Source: Coccinella septempunctata
Lineage: Eukaryota; Arthropoda; Insecta; Coleoptera; Coccinellidae
Assembly: GCF_907165205.1 (NCBI RefSeq)
Contig: NC_058197.1
Coordinates: 17,648,766 to 17,712,765, forward strand
Direction of reading: 5' to 3'
Length of the DNA stretch: 64,000 bases
Positions 20,901 to 33,757 of this stretch are shown one piece after another; the stretch's first letter is position 1; each line of letters opens with the position of its first letter. Below the pieces are notes generated by a model, which was not told the origin of the DNA, did no database searches, and saw nothing but the letters and a program-made list of their open reading frames with translations. The translations under genes and the position numbers were made by a program.

Positions 20901-22875
20901 ATGCTATTTTCAGTTGATTTATCAGTAAATTTTTTTATACTTATACAATGTTAATTGATTGATTGAAGAAAAAACATGAATATGGGCTTATATTTGAAAT
21001 GTTGAAATTTCTCTTTCCTTTTTTAGCAGGAGTATTTTACTCTCTGGTTTTATCGCAGAGTATGATACTCTTTGATTATGATATCTCTTCTCTCTGGTTA
21101 TAATCACAGACTTCCCACATGTTGTAGTCTGTGGTTATAATCGTTATAATTTCGATCATAGTTACCTTTCTCGAAGAACGCTAATACGCCTGCGCGTCTG
21201 CCTTATTGCGATACGATATTCAAAAACAGTTGCCATAAAATAGTTAGCTTTGGGCAGACATTTGCAATTTCTAGAATTTTCCGGTGCTTTCTTATGAATT
21301 TCGACGATTTCGAAAGAATTATCAACAGAATGTGAGTTCAAATCATTATATTTTCATTTTAACCTCATTATTTCAGCAAAAATTACATCTTGGAAGTTGG
21401 TTATTGCGAAATTTCCAAGAACAATTTTCCTCATTCTAATTTCGTTTTGGATTTATTAATTAGTTGTTTCTTTCAGAGAGAAAATAAGTAATTCCTTTGG
21501 AACAAAATCAACTACAGCAACTTCAGATGGAAAACGATAAATTCCATGTTATCGGCAAAGCAAGATTTTCGTCTGAAAATTATTTCAGGTAGGTCATCCA
21601 TGAATAGAATTCAATCTTATTGGAACCGACAAAATAGTGCCTCTTTCCTTAAACGAAAATGAGGAGATTTTCAATCTTATACATTTTTTTTTTCATTTCC
21701 AGTGTGGCATGCATTGAAAACAAGGATGATGATTTCTGAAACTCATTGAACTGTTTCAATTTCAGGGGACTGGGAAGAAAGAAAATCAAGATGATGACGA
21801 CCAGAGGTGAAGGAACTCAAGTAATGGACAGTTCAGCCACATGATAGCGGTGAGTTGAAAATTGCTTGGTCACTTATGAAATGAATATTTTGAATGAATG
21901 CTGATTCATGTTTTTTCAGTTCATTTATCAGGAATATTTTTTAAAATACTTATACATTATAGATGATTGATGAAAGAAAAAGCATGAATATTGGCGAATA
22001 TTTGAAATTTCTCTTTCCTTTTTTACAGAAGTATTTACTCTTTGATTAGAGTATCTCTTCTCTCTGGTGATCTGTGGATATAATCGTTATAATCACGATC
22101 ATAGTTACCTTTCTCGAAGAACGCTAATACGCCTGTGCGCCGGCCTTATTGCGATACGTTTCGATACGTTTTCGATACGATTCTAGAATTTTCCGGTGCT
22201 TTCCTATGATTTTCGACGATTTCGAATGAATTTTCAACAGATTGTGAGTTCAAACTAATATATTTTCATTTTAACCTCGTTATTTCAGCGAAAATTAGAT
22301 CTTGTAAGTTTCGAAGTTGGATATTGCAGAGTATCTCAAGGACAATTTTCCTTGTTCCGATTTTGATTTGGTTTTATTAATTGGTTGTTGTTTTCAGAGA
22401 GAAAAGAAGTTATTCCACTTGGACAAAATCAACTACAGCAACTTAAGATGGAAAACAATAAATTCCAGATTATCGGCAAAGCAAGATTTTCCTCTGAAAA
22501 TTTTTTCAGGTAGGTCATCTATGAACATAATTCAATCTGCATTCAAACTTATTGAAACTGATAAAAAAAACCTCTTTCTTCAAACGGAAATGAGGAGATT
22601 ATCAATCATATATTGTTTCTCATTTTCAGAGTGGCTTGAAACGAAAACGGTGTTGAAGATTTCTAAAACTTATTGAATTGTTTCAATTTCAGGGGACTGG
22701 AAAGAAAGAAAATCAATATGATGACGATCAGAGGGGAAGGAATTACGCCATCAATGGACACTTCAGATGAATAAGATGAAAGTGGTGATTTGTGATCATT
22801 ACGAAGATAAAGCGGTGAGTTGAAAATTGCATGACCGAATTCTTATGAAATGAATTTTTATGAATATACATAATA

Positions 22876-24291
22876 CAGAGTGGGCCATTGAAAACGAAAC
22901 AGACGAGATTACAGACGAAATAAATTTTTTCGATAGAAATGCTCGGACAGGTCGATTTCTGTTTCGAGGGGGACAACTTAAGATGTAGGTTACGGACGCA
23001 TAGCGCTTCAACCCTTGCTACTACAATCCTCACCCCCAATTTTTGAATAGGGAAGATGGGGTGAGTGATACCTCATTTGAAAGGTATTTTTATACTGATT
23101 TCTTCAGCACAGTAATTGTTTTTTCATTTTATGCATTAGTTCTCGAAATATTCTTAACTAAGTATTTGAAAATGAAGTGGTGTTTTCATGGCACTTGTAG
23201 TGTTTTTTTGTGAAAAATCGACATTTTGAGCTTCAAAACAACCACGACTGTGGCTTCCTTCCTCCAATCCACTGACATAGAAATCTTCAATCAAGATGTC
23301 GAACAAACAAAGCGTATTGCGAAGGAGCTCAATCTTGCTGAAACTCAATCTAAATTATCTTCGATATAATTTGCAGTATTTCCAATAACATGCGGTAACA
23401 CTTGATCGATAGAAATCTCCAAAAAGTCCAAATACGTACATATCTCTAATCAGATTACCAGGTAAGAAAATCAAATCATTAATGATGCCACAGAAATATT
23501 CCAGTCCCAATTCGTGAAACGAATTCCGACTTAATTATGAAGTGTTTTCTCAGTTAATCAACAAAATGAAAACATTATTGAAGCCAACTGAGAAATCACT
23601 TCATAATTAAGTCGGAAATCGTTTCACGAATTGGGACTGGAATATTTCTGTGGCATCATTAATGATTTGATTTTCTTACCTGGTAATCTGATTAGAGATA
23701 TGTATGTATTTGGACTTTTTGGAGATTTCTATCGATCAAGTGTTACCGCATGTTATTGGAAATACTGCAAATTATATCGAAGATAATTTAGATTGAGTTT
23801 CAGCAAGATTGAGCTCCTTCGCAATACGCTTTGTTTGTTCGACATCTTGATTGAAGATTTCTATGTCAGTGGATTGGAGGAAGGAAGCCACAGTCGTGGT
23901 TGTTTTGAAGCTCAAAATGTCGATTTTTCACAAAAAAACACTACAAGTGCCATGAAAACACCACTTCATTTTCAAATACTTAGTTAAGAATATTTCGAGA
24001 ACTAATGCATAAAATGAAAAAACAATTACTGTGCTGAAATCAGTATAAAAATACCTTTCAAATGAGGTATCACTCACCCCATCTTCCCTATTCAAAAATT
24101 GGGGGTGAGGGTTGTAGTAGCAAGGGTTGAAGCGCTATGCGTCCGTAACCTACATCTTAAGTTGTCCCATTGAACTAAAGTTCAATGAGTTGTCCCCCTC
24201 GAAACAGAAATCGACCTGTCCCAGCATTTCTATCGAAAAAATTTATTTCGTCTGTAATCTCGTCTGTTTCGTTTTCAAATGGCCCACTCTG
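22876..24291. mobile_element. 1.4-kb near-perfect palindromic element (CAGAGTGGG ends), TA target
   Basis: The left arm 22,876-23,550 and right arm 23,585-24,291 are reverse complements apart from small indels. The ends are CAGAGTGGGCCATT and its inverse AATGGCCCACTCTG, with TA next to both. The same 64-codon frame appears on the minus strand at 23,348-23,154 and on the plus strand at 23,793-23,987, simply because of the palindrome. The loop is about 30 bp. The right arm of the large structure lacks it at the matching site (near 47,370-47,385), so this is a separate, later insertion. It is probably non-autonomous and was mobilised by a transposase supplied elsewhere. Confidence 0.9.
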
Positions 24292-25084
24292 TATATATAT
24301 AAATGCCGATTCATGTTATTTTCTGTTGAATTATCAATAATATTTTTTTTCAATATGTACTTATTCAATGTTAAATGATTGATTGAAGAAAAAGCATGAA
24401 TATTGGTTTATATTTGAAATGTTCAAATTTCTCTTTCCTTTTTTAGCAGGAGTATTTTACTCTCTGGTTATATCGCAGAGTATGATACTCTTTGATCTCT
24501 CTCTTCTTTCTGGTTTTATAACCAGAGAGATTATTCACAGACTACCCACCTGTTGTAATCTGTGGATAGAATCGTTATAATTTCGATCTTAGTTACCTTC
24601 GTCAAAGATCGCTAATGCTCCTGCGCGCCGGTCTTATCGCGATTCGTTTCGAGTTTCGACACGTTTTCGATACGATTCTAGAATTTTCCGGTGCTTTCCT
24701 ATGATTTTCGACGATTTCGAATGAATTTTCAACAGATTGTCAGTTCAAATCAATATATTTTCATTTTAACATAATTGTTTCAACAAAATTACAAGTTTCA
24801 AAGTTGGTTATTGCGAAATTTTCGAGAACAATTTTCCTTATTCTGAAATCGATTGGGTTTTATTCATTTATTATTTCTTTCAGAAAGAAAAGAAGTAATT
24901 CCACTTGGACAAAATTATCTGGAAGAAAATTTCCAGCTCCATTGGTAACGGATAGCGAAACGATATTCTATCGGTATGTTGTTATACATTGTTTTATTTC
25001 ATGTTATAGACATAATTTTATAGCTTTTATTTAAATTTGGGTTTATACATAGTGAACCATCCAATATTTTTTATATTGAGTCGT

Positions 25085-25490
25085 ATTAACATTTTTTCTT
25101 TTAGGGCTGGTCTACTATGAAGCACTGCTATCTAATGGACAATTCTGGAAGGCAAAAGATTCAACATTTAGATGTAAGTCGATTATTTTCTCTCAAAAAT
25201 TATCATTCTAGTGAACGCTGATCTGTCTTTGAGTACCTGGCTGAATATATCGATTTCTTTCTCTTCACGTCGTTTCTTATAGATTTAATTAAATGAAAAA
25301 CTACCCTCATGTTACATCATCATTTATTTATAACTATAACAAATTATATAATGTATAAGAAATATTTATTTTTGAATCTTTTTGTAGGTGACTAATGGGT
25401 TGGTGATCTCGTTCCTGCTATGAGGAGCATCCCAATAAACTTGTAGGAAGAACTCGAAGGAATGCAAACTGTAAGTTTCAACAAATTTAT
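25085..25490 (+). other. Further exon-like blocks at the inner edge of the left arm
   Basis: TTTTTTCTTTTAG precedes GGCTGGTCTACTATGAAG and a GTAAGTCG donor follows near 25,171. The first block reads LVYYEALLSNGQFWKAKDST in one frame. A second block (about 25,388-25,470) is bounded by CTTTTTGTAG and GTAAGTTTC. Copies of the second block occur at 33,880-33,963 and, inverted, near 45,905-46,000. The splice-like borders suggest former exons; no family is recognised. Confidence 0.4.
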
Positions 25491-26533
25491 AGATCACACG
25501 GTAATTTCTCCAAATTTAACTTTTTTGCGGCTTTTTCTACTTTTGATATACTCAAGAGTGATATCGGTCATCTGAGACAGATACGTAACAATACTCTCAA
25601 GTCACTTTTAGAATAACGACAGATATTTGAATAAAATATAATTTTTATTTTCAATATTAGATATTAAATGGCTGAGGATTGTCTATTGGTCTCAGGGGGC
25701 TGATATCTCATTGTGAAGCAGTCAAAATGTTGATATTATATTTTTAGATAAAATAAGAAGTTCAGTTTTAGTTTTTGTCACTCTGGGGCGTTTCAGAAAA
25801 ATAACCAAAAAATTTTTCTTTTCGATTTCCCATAAGAATAACATAGGAAAAACTTTTTTCTTCTGATTTTGATAACTAATGAACGATAAATTGCGTTGCA
25901 ATAACTTTTCTATATTTTGTAGGGAATTTGAGGCTCTGCAGAAAAGGTCTGATGTCATTTTTCGATGAATGAACTCGGTCAAAAGTTATTCAGGGGCAAA
26001 GTTCAATTTACACCTAATTTAGCCTTCTTTTTATAATACTCTCAAATTAATAAGTTTACTGGTTTCAAAGCAAACTGAAAGTTTATTTCTAAATTCTCAG
26101 AATTAAAAAAAAAGATTCCAATTGAACAATCGATGCTTATTTCCAAAAGAGTTAACTGTCATTGATAATTCCTCGTAAGTACCCCGTCTATCTTCACTAT
26201 ATAACAGATTTATAATGGTCAACAGTCTTCAGATGTCTAATTTATATCTGGTAAAATGTTTTGGACTCATTTTTTCTGGAAACATAATATTTTGGCGAAT
26301 CATTCATAAAAATTGAGGGGTCAATTAAACATATAATAACTTTCGACTGAGTTCATTTATTGAAAAATGGCATTTGAACGAAACTTTTGATAGTGATTCC
26401 GATAAAGAATAATTTTTTTGTTTTTTTTAAAGCCCTAATGTCACTCGTATGAAAAAAAAATTCTTAAAATAGACATCTTGACCACGTTACATAACTCGCT
26501 CATTGAGCTACAACAACTTCATGAAATATTGTA

Positions 26534-27053
26534 CAGGGTGGGCAAAATTCGTAGTTTACTGAGAGGATCTTGAGAACTTCTACGATTCTTCGTTTTTGAG
26601 TTAACTAGCAAGAATAGATTTTGACGATTTCGGAAAGTTTTTTGTCTTTCAAGTTACAGATCTGAAATTTGAACCTTCTGCAGGCGCTCTTTTACAGTAG
26701 AATTCACTGACGACTTCAAAAGATTTTTCATTTCGAATCGTTGAGCGAACTTTCGTTTTTTTAAATGCAAACTTTCATTGAATTCGTTATTTTTGAATCG
26801 GAAAAAAATCGGAAAAAATTTTACATATAAAAGTGCCTGATCTGTAACTTCAAAGACAAAAAAGTCACGAGAACCTTTCGAAATCGTCAAAATCCAAATT
26901 CTTGCTTTAGAATTTGAAGAAAAATCCTAGGAGGCTACGATTTTCAACACTCTTTGTTTCACTGAAAAGGTGCTCGAGATTTTGTCATCCGTTTTCTTCT
27001 AGCTCTTATATTTTTCGAGATTCCCTCAGTACACAAAGAATTTTTCCATCCTG
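26534..27053. mobile_element. Small inverted-end element, CAGGGTGGGCAAAATTCG family
   Basis: The element is bounded by TA on both sides. It begins CAGGGTGGGCAAAATTCG and ends CATCCTG. Its two halves are diverged inverted copies sharing ACTTCAAAGACAAAAAA-like and CGAAATCGTC blocks. The related copy in the right arm is 44,229-44,670; others are at 34,365-34,932 and, in RpI1 introns, 62,059-62,700. No coding capacity. Confidence 0.75.
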
Positions 27054-27305
27054 TACATATTCTAATTATTGCTTAGATAGTGTAAATCTTTTTAAATTTG
27101 ATAGATTTTCATGCGAAACATTTTTCAAGAAATATCTGATTTTGATCCTTTAAAACACCATGACGTTGTAGCAAATGAGCGATTTAACTCCCTGAGTATT
27201 TTACCAATAGGTAATATTGATAAAATTGTGGTTCATTTCCTAAGAAGCGCCTGAATTTTAACTTGTGAAATTTTCTCTCGTAACTTTTTTCTTGTTGTTT
27301 TATAG

Positions 27306-27427
27306 AAGGAATAGGACTGTTTGGTTGTTCTGTAATAAGTCTACGTACGAAATTGATAAGAGTTTCTTATTGTGAAGAAATTACGTATGTGAACTCCCTT
27401 ACAGAACAACCAAACAGCCCTATTCCT
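27306..27427. mobile_element. Deleted derivative of a hairpin MITE
   Basis: GGAATAGGACTGTTTGG, then TTGTTCTGTAA, pairs with TTACAGAACAA and CCAAACAGCCCTATTCC. The counterpart in the right arm (43,873-44,041) is longer and more perfectly palindromic. The left copy has lost part of the centre. Confidence 0.8.
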
Positions 27428-28147
27428 TGTATGAAATTAGTTTTGAAGAAATTTGCTCCATTAAACATTAAGAGTGTTTCGAAGTAATAAACTAACTAGA
27501 TCTTGTCATGGAACCAGAAAATCTTTTTTGGTCGTATCAAGCGGGCTCTCGTACATTAGTGCCCATTTACAATGAACGTGAGCCAAAACGTTGTAAACGC
27601 AATGTAAATCGTTAAGTAACTTAACTTTTCCTTAAGAAATGTCGAAATTTCATTAATGGTCAACTCTTTATCGAAATATTCGAGGTATTTTATGATTTGT
27701 AGAAAGGAACATGCAGAGGAAAAGGGCGCTGATTACAACTAACGTTTTTAAATAAAATCTCTTGAAATCCAAATAAAAATAAATGAGTTATTTCACGTAT
27801 AAATGTATATTTCGATTAAAATCGGTATTCAGATTGAGATAATTTTTGCGAATTCAAAACTGGAAGTTTGGTGAGAAGAGGAAATAACTGTTCGGCCTCA
27901 AACACCCAAAAAATACCTGTAGATTTTGATACTGCGTTCGAACAACGGCTTACGTTCCTTTTGACACAGAACAGACCCATATAGAAGGGAAACTCCCCTA
28001 CTAAGAAGTGGGGTCAAGTTTCAGCGCCCCCATGCGGTGGTTCGAGGAAATAAAAGCGCCCTCTGGCGGCCGGAATTCGAAACAAATGAGCGGGAAAATT
28101 TGAAATGCTTCCTATTTAAAATCATTTGATTTGATTTTTGAAGTTCG

Positions 28148-28230
28148 GGATTGAAACAACGTACTGGAATGAGTTAATATAGCATGTCAAGATGCTATAT
28201 TACCATTCCAGTACGAGTTGTTTCAAATCC
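28148..28230. repeat. ~80-nt imperfect hairpin
   Basis: GGATTGAAACAAC, GTACTGGAATG and TAATATAGCAT on the left pair with ATGCTATATTA, CATTCCAGTAC and GTTGTTTCAAATCC on the right, with a few-base loop and small bulges. The stem is over 35 bp. It lies inside the P-like element. It resembles a pre-miRNA in size, but it could equally be a tiny palindromic element. Confidence 0.75.
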
Positions 28231-28316
28231 AATGTTCTCAGAAGCTTGATGACTTGAATAAAAAAAACACATATGTAGGCAATGATATAACTATATTTCT
28301 TCATAAATAAATCATA

Positions 28317-28640
28317 TATACATCACAGAGTATGGCCTTATATGTAAAGAATAAAATAAAAATAATTCTAATGTCCATATAATATACATCAAAGTTTATG
28401 GGTTTATAAGTAAAAAATAAAATAGAAATAATTCTAATGTCCATATAATATACATCAAAGTGTATGGGTTTATGAGTACAAAATAAAATAGAAATAATTC
28501 TAATGTCCATATATACATCAAAGTGTATGGACTTGATAGGAAAAAAATAAAATAGAAATGATTCTAATGTCGATATATACATCAAAGTGTATGGGCATAT
28601 ATGTAAAATATAAAATAGAAATAATTATAATGTCCTATGG
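28317..28640. repeat. 63-66-bp tandem repeat, about five copies
   Basis: ATTCTAATGT recurs at 28,365, 28,431, 28,497 and 28,561, with a diverged copy near 28,624. Each copy contains CATCAAAGTGTATGG and AAAATAGAAATAATTC. It lies within the non-coding part of the P-like element. A 94-codon minus-strand frame over it is repetitive and not considered a gene. Confidence 0.9.
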
Positions 28641-28792
28641 GAATAATTGGTTATAGGACTGAAGGAAAACACTGTTTTTTTTTAACTTAGTCGACGTTTC
28701 ATCAGTACTTTGCTGATTTTTTCAATTCAATTCAATTTGGGAGAACCCTTCATCATAAAGCACTAATATTCATGTAACCAATAATTCCCATA
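28636..28792. mobile_element. 157-bp MITE-like element nested in the P-like element
   Basis: TATGGGAATAATTGGTTA at the left and TAACCAATAATTCCCATA at the right are perfect 18-bp inverted repeats around a ~120-bp core with no coding capacity. Confidence 0.7.
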
Positions 28793-28818
28793 TATATGTA
28801 AAAAATAAATTCACACTT

Positions 28819-29022
28819 TCACTCAAAATAGGATTTTCGTATTTGTTCAGTACTTTTAGTAGTCAACAAGGGATTACAAACTTTTTCCATCCAAAGTTTG
28901 ATAATTTCCGGTTGTTTATTATCTGCTTCAGGAAACCGATGACGTCTACTAGTCTTATCACCACAGTTCGGCACACAAAATTTATTGCTTTTGATATTTC
29001 TATTTTCCGACATCTTATTCAA
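28819..29022 (-). pseudogene. THAP-domain fragment of a P-like transposase
   Basis: The 67-codon frame reads, in pieces, KFCVPNCGDKTSRRHRFPEA, then EIIKLWMEKVC, then EQIRKSYFE and a stop. It matches the THAP zinc-finger layout: C-x3-C, the conserved FP after it, the conserved W, and a spacing of 41 residues to the final ICxxHF-like motif. In that last motif the Cys is Arg and the His is Tyr, so two of four zinc ligands are lost. THAP domains bind the terminal DNA of P elements. The frame stops right after this domain, and no catalytic region follows. It is a dead fragment. Confidence 0.78.
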
Positions 29023-30157
29023 TTATCAGAAAAAACACTTAGGAATCACGATGCACTTCACACTGCAGACAAAGACGAAAAGAATGAGGTTATGGAAATG
29101 TTTACAAACGTGAAATCAGCGATGGAAGCGACCCCATGCGGTGGTTCAACAAACTAAATAAGGGGTCCAGTTTTTGTAGCTGAGTTTCCCCTCTATCTTG
29201 ACTTACTTTATGCCTTTTGAATGGGCCATTTGAGGCTGTGATTGAACCGTAGGAATCATAACCGACAACAACCGACAAATGCCGACAACACCCGACTACA
29301 GCCGACAACAACCGACAACAACCGACAACACCCGACAATAGCCGACAACGCCCGACCATACCCGAGAACACCCGACAACTGCCGACAACACCCGACAATA
29401 GCCGACCACACCCGACAATAGCCGACAACACCCGACCATACCCGACAACACCCGACCATACCCGACGACAGCCGACAATAGCCGACAACACCCGACCATA
29501 CCCGACAACACCCGACCATACCCGACAACACCCGACCACACCCGACAATAGCCGACAACACCCGACCATACCCGACAACACCCGACCATACCCGACAACA
29601 CCCGACCATACCCGACAACACCCGACCATACCCGACAATAACCGACAACACCCGACCATACCCGACGACAGCCGACCATACCCGACAACACCCGACCATA
29701 CCCGACAACACCCGACGACAGCCGACCATACCCGACAACACCCGACCATACCCGACAACACCCGACCATACCCGACAACACCCGACGACAGCCGACAACA
29801 CCCGACAACTGCCGACAACAACCGACAATAGCCGACAACACCCGACCATACCCGAGAACACCCGACAACAACCGACAATAGCCGACAACACCCGACAATA
29901 ACCGACAATAGCCGACAACACCCGACCATACCCGACAACTGCCGAAAACACCCGACAATAGCCGACAACACCCGACCATACCCGACAACACCCGACCATA
30001 CCCGACAACACCCGACCACACCCGACAATAGCCGACCATACCCGACAACACCCGACCATACCCGACAATAACCGACAACACCCGACCACACCCGACAATA
30101 GCCGACAACACCCGACAATAGCCGACAACACCCGACAACTGCCGACAACGCCCATAT

Positions 30158-30197
30158 GGAGAAACAAAATTACCTTGATAATAACTAGCTAAATCTG
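30158..30197. mobile_element. Foldback-element fragment inside the decamer array (copy 1 of 3)
   Basis: GGAGAAACAAAATTACCTTG and ATAATAACTAGCTAAATCTG interrupt the array. The same stretch, inverted, is part of the foldback element at 43,128-43,165. Further copies in the array are at 32,896-32,935 and 33,718-33,757. Each copy is preceded by a GCCC(C)AT(AT)GG junction and followed by the same decamer order, including CCCGACAATATCCGACGACA. Confidence 0.9.
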
Positions 30198-32895
30198 CTG
30201 ACAATCTGCCGACAACACCCGACAATATCCGACGACACCCGACAACAGCCGACAACAACCGACAACTGCCGACAACACCCGACAATAACCGACAATAGCC
30301 GACCATACCCGAGAACACCCGACAACTGCCGACAATAGCCGACAACACCCGACCATACCCGACAACACCCGACGATAGCCGACAACACCCGACAATAGCC
30401 GACAACACCCGACCATACCCGACAATAGCCGACAACACCCGACCACACCCGACAATAGCCGACAACACCCGACCATACCCGACAACACCCGACCATACCC
30501 TACAACACCCGACCACACCCGACAACACCCGACCACACCCGACAATAGCCGACAACACCCGACCATACCCGACAACACCCGACAATAGCCGACAACACCC
30601 GACAATAACCGACAACACCCGACCATACCCGACAACACCCGACCATACCCGACAATAGCCGACCACACCCGACAATAGCCGACAACACCCGACCATACCC
30701 GAGAACACCCGACAACTGCCGACAACACACGACAACAGCCGACAACTGCCGACGACAGCACCCGACAACACCCGACGATAGCACCCGACCATACCCGAGA
30801 ACACCCGACAACAACCGACCATACCCGACAACACCCGACGATAGCCGACCACACCCGACAATAGCCGACAACACCCGACCATACCCGACAACACCCGACC
30901 ATACCCGACAACAGCCGACAACACCCGACCATACCCGACATCACCCGACCATACCCGACAACACCCGACGATAGCCGACCACACCCGACAATAGCCGACA
31001 ACACCCGACCATACCCGACAACACCCGACCATACCCGACAACAGCCGACAACACCCGACCATACCCGACATCACCCGACCATACCCGACAACACCCGACG
31101 ATAGCCGACCACACCCGACAATAGCCGACAACACCCGACCATACCCGACAACACCCGACGACACCCGACCATACCCGACTACACCCGACAACAACCGACA
31201 ATAGCCGACAACACCCGACAACACCCGACCATACCCGACAACACCCGACAATAGCCGACAACACCCGACCATACCCGAGAACACCCGACCATACCCGACA
31301 ACACCCGACGATAGCCGACAATAGCCGACCACACCCGACAATAGCCGACAACACCCGACCATACCCGACGACAGCCGACAACACCCGACCATACCCGACA
31401 ACACCCGACGATAGCCGACAATAGCCGACCACACCCGACAATAGCCGACAACACCCGACCATACCCGACAACACCCGACCATACCCGACAACAGCCGACA
31501 ACACCCGACCATACCCGAGAACACCCGACCATACCCGACAACACCCGACGATAGCCGACAATAGCCGACCACACCCGACAATAGCCGACAACACCCGACC
31601 ATACCCGACGACAGCCGACAACACCCGACCATACCCGACAACACCCGACGATAGCCGACAATAGCCGACCACACCCGACAATAGCCGACAACACCCGACC
31701 ATACCCGACGACAGCCGACAACACCCGACCATACCCGACAACACCCGACGATAGCCGACAATAGCCGACCACACCCGACAATAGCCGACAACACCCGACC
31801 ATACCCGACGACAGCCGACAACACCCGACCATACCCGACAACACCCGACGATAGCCGACAATAGCCGACCACACCCGACAATAGCCGACAACACCCGACC
31901 ATACCCGACGACAGCCGACAACACCCGACCATACCCGACAACACCCGACGATAGCCGACAATAGCCGACCACACCCGACAATAGCCGACAACACCCGACC
32001 ATACCCGACAACACCCGACCATACCCGACAACAGCCGACAACACCCGACCATACCCGACGACAGCCGACAACACCCGACCATACCCGACAACACCCGACG
32101 ATAGCCGACAATAGCCGACCACACCCGACAATAGCCGACAACACCCGACCATACCCGACAACACCCGACCATACCCGACAACAGCCGACAACACCCGACC
32201 ATACCCGACATCACCCGACCATACCCGACAACACCCGACGATAGCCGACCACACCCGACAATAGCCGACAACACCCGACCATACCCGACAACACCCGACG
32301 ACACCCGACCATACCCGACTACACCCGACAACAACCGACAATAGCCGACAACACCCGACAACACCCGACCATACCCGACAACACCCGACCACACCCGACA
32401 ATAGCCGACAACACCCGACCATACCCGAGAACACCCGACCATACCCGACAACACCCGACGATAGCCGACAATAGCCGACCACACCCGACAATAGCCGACA
32501 ACACCCGACCATACCCGACAACACCCGACCATACCCGACAACACCCGACCACACCCGACAATAGCCGACAACACCCGACCATACCCGAGAACACCCGACA
32601 ACTGCCGACAACACACGACAACAGCCGACGACAGCACCCGACAACACCCGACGATAGCACCCGACCATACCCGAGAACACCCGACAACAACCGACAATAG
32701 CCGACAACACCCGACAATAACCGACAATAGCCGACAACACCCGACCATACCCGAGAACACCCGACAACACCCGACCATACCCGACAACTGCCGACAACAC
32801 CCGACCATACCCGACAACACCCGACCATACCCGACAACACCCGACAACACCCGACCATACCCGACAACACCCGACGACAGCCGACAACGCCCCAT

Positions 32896-32935
32896 GGAGA
32901 AACAAAATTACCTTGATAATAACTAGCTAAATCTG
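32896..32935. mobile_element. Foldback-element fragment inside the decamer array (copy 2 of 3)
   Basis: This has the same ~40-bp sequence and flanking junctions as the copy at 30,158, 2,738 bp further on. The shared junctions show that the fragment was copied along with the array, not inserted anew. Confidence 0.9.
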
Positions 32936-33717
32936 CCGACAACACCCGACAATATCCGACGACACCCGACAACAGCCGACAATAACTGACAACACCCGAC
33001 AACTGCTGACAACACACGACAACAGCCGACAACACCCGACAACACCCGACAACTGCCGACGACAGCACCCGACAACACCCGACGATAGCACCCGACCATA
33101 CCCGAGAACACCCGACAACAACCGAAAACAGCCGACAACAGCCGACAATAGCCGACAACACCCGACCATACCCGAGAACACCCGACAACACCCGACTACA
33201 GCCGACAACACCCGACCATACCCGACAACACCCGACAATAGCCGACAACACCCGACAATAGCCGACAACACCCGACAATAGCCGACAACACCCGACCACA
33301 CCCGAAAATAGCCGACAACACCTGACCATACCCGACAACACCCGACCATACCCGACAACACCCGACGACAGCCGACAATAGCCGACAACACCCGACCATA
33401 CCCGACAACACCCGACCATACCCGACAACACCCGACGATAGCCGACAACACCCGACAATAGCCGACAACACCCGACAATAACCGACAACACCCGACCATA
33501 CCCGACGACAGCCGACCACACCCGACAATAGCCGACCACACCCGACAATAGCCGACAACACCCGACCATACCCGACAACACCCGACGACACCCGACAATA
33601 GCCGACAACACCCGACCATACCCGAGAACACCCGACAACAACCGAAAACAGCCGACAATAGCCGACAACACCCGACCATACCCGAGAACACCCGACAACA
33701 CCCGACAACGCCCCCAT

Positions 33718-33757
33718 GGAGAAACAAAATTACCTTGATAATAACTAGCTAAATCTG
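33718..33757. mobile_element. Foldback-element fragment inside the decamer array (copy 3 of 3)
   Basis: This has the same sequence again, 822 bp after the second copy and about 60 bp before the right edge of the array. Confidence 0.9.

Larger units (their letters stand above)
17097..25060 (+). repeat. Left outer arm: seven tandem gene-like units (~0.8-1.3 kb each)
   Basis: Units begin at GATCTTAGTTACCTT or variants near 17,097, 17,922, 18,979, 19,827, 21,154, 22,097 and 24,585. Each has, in order, a GC-rich CTGCGCGCCGG box, then ATTTTCGACGATTTC plus ATTTTCAACAG with a GTGAGT donor, an acceptor before CAAAAATTACATCTTG, an acceptor before AGAGAAAAGAAGTAATTCC, a TTCAGGTAGGTCAT junction, TTTCATTTCCAG before GTGGCTTGCAACG, an acceptor before GGGACTGGGAAGAAAG, and a GTGAGTTGAAAATTGC donor. 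A CAGACTAC/GTAGTCTG hairpin separates many units. Eight inverted units form the right arm (46,100-53,957). A palindromic element interrupts the sixth unit. No known protein domain is encoded. Confidence 0.88.
27965..29212 (-). mobile_element. P-element-like transposon, internally deleted
   Basis: The insertion is flanked by an 8-bp duplication, CCTTTTGA, at 27,957-27,964 and 29,213-29,220. The ends are imperfect inverted repeats of about 31 bp; both reach the shared GGGAAACTC (left CACAGAACAG..., right, inverted, CATAAAGTAA...). An N-terminal THAP-like reading frame lies just inside the 29,212 end on the minus strand. Eight-base duplications, ~31-bp terminal repeats and an N-terminal THAP domain together are the hallmark of the P superfamily. 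The rest of the transposase is missing. The right arm has an uninterrupted site near 43,315 (CATTCAAAAAGAACG). Confidence 0.8.

Noticed and set aside
23154..23987. Two identical 64-codon frames on opposite strands
   Set aside because: They are mirror images caused by the 1.4-kb palindromic element. No independent evidence of coding was found.
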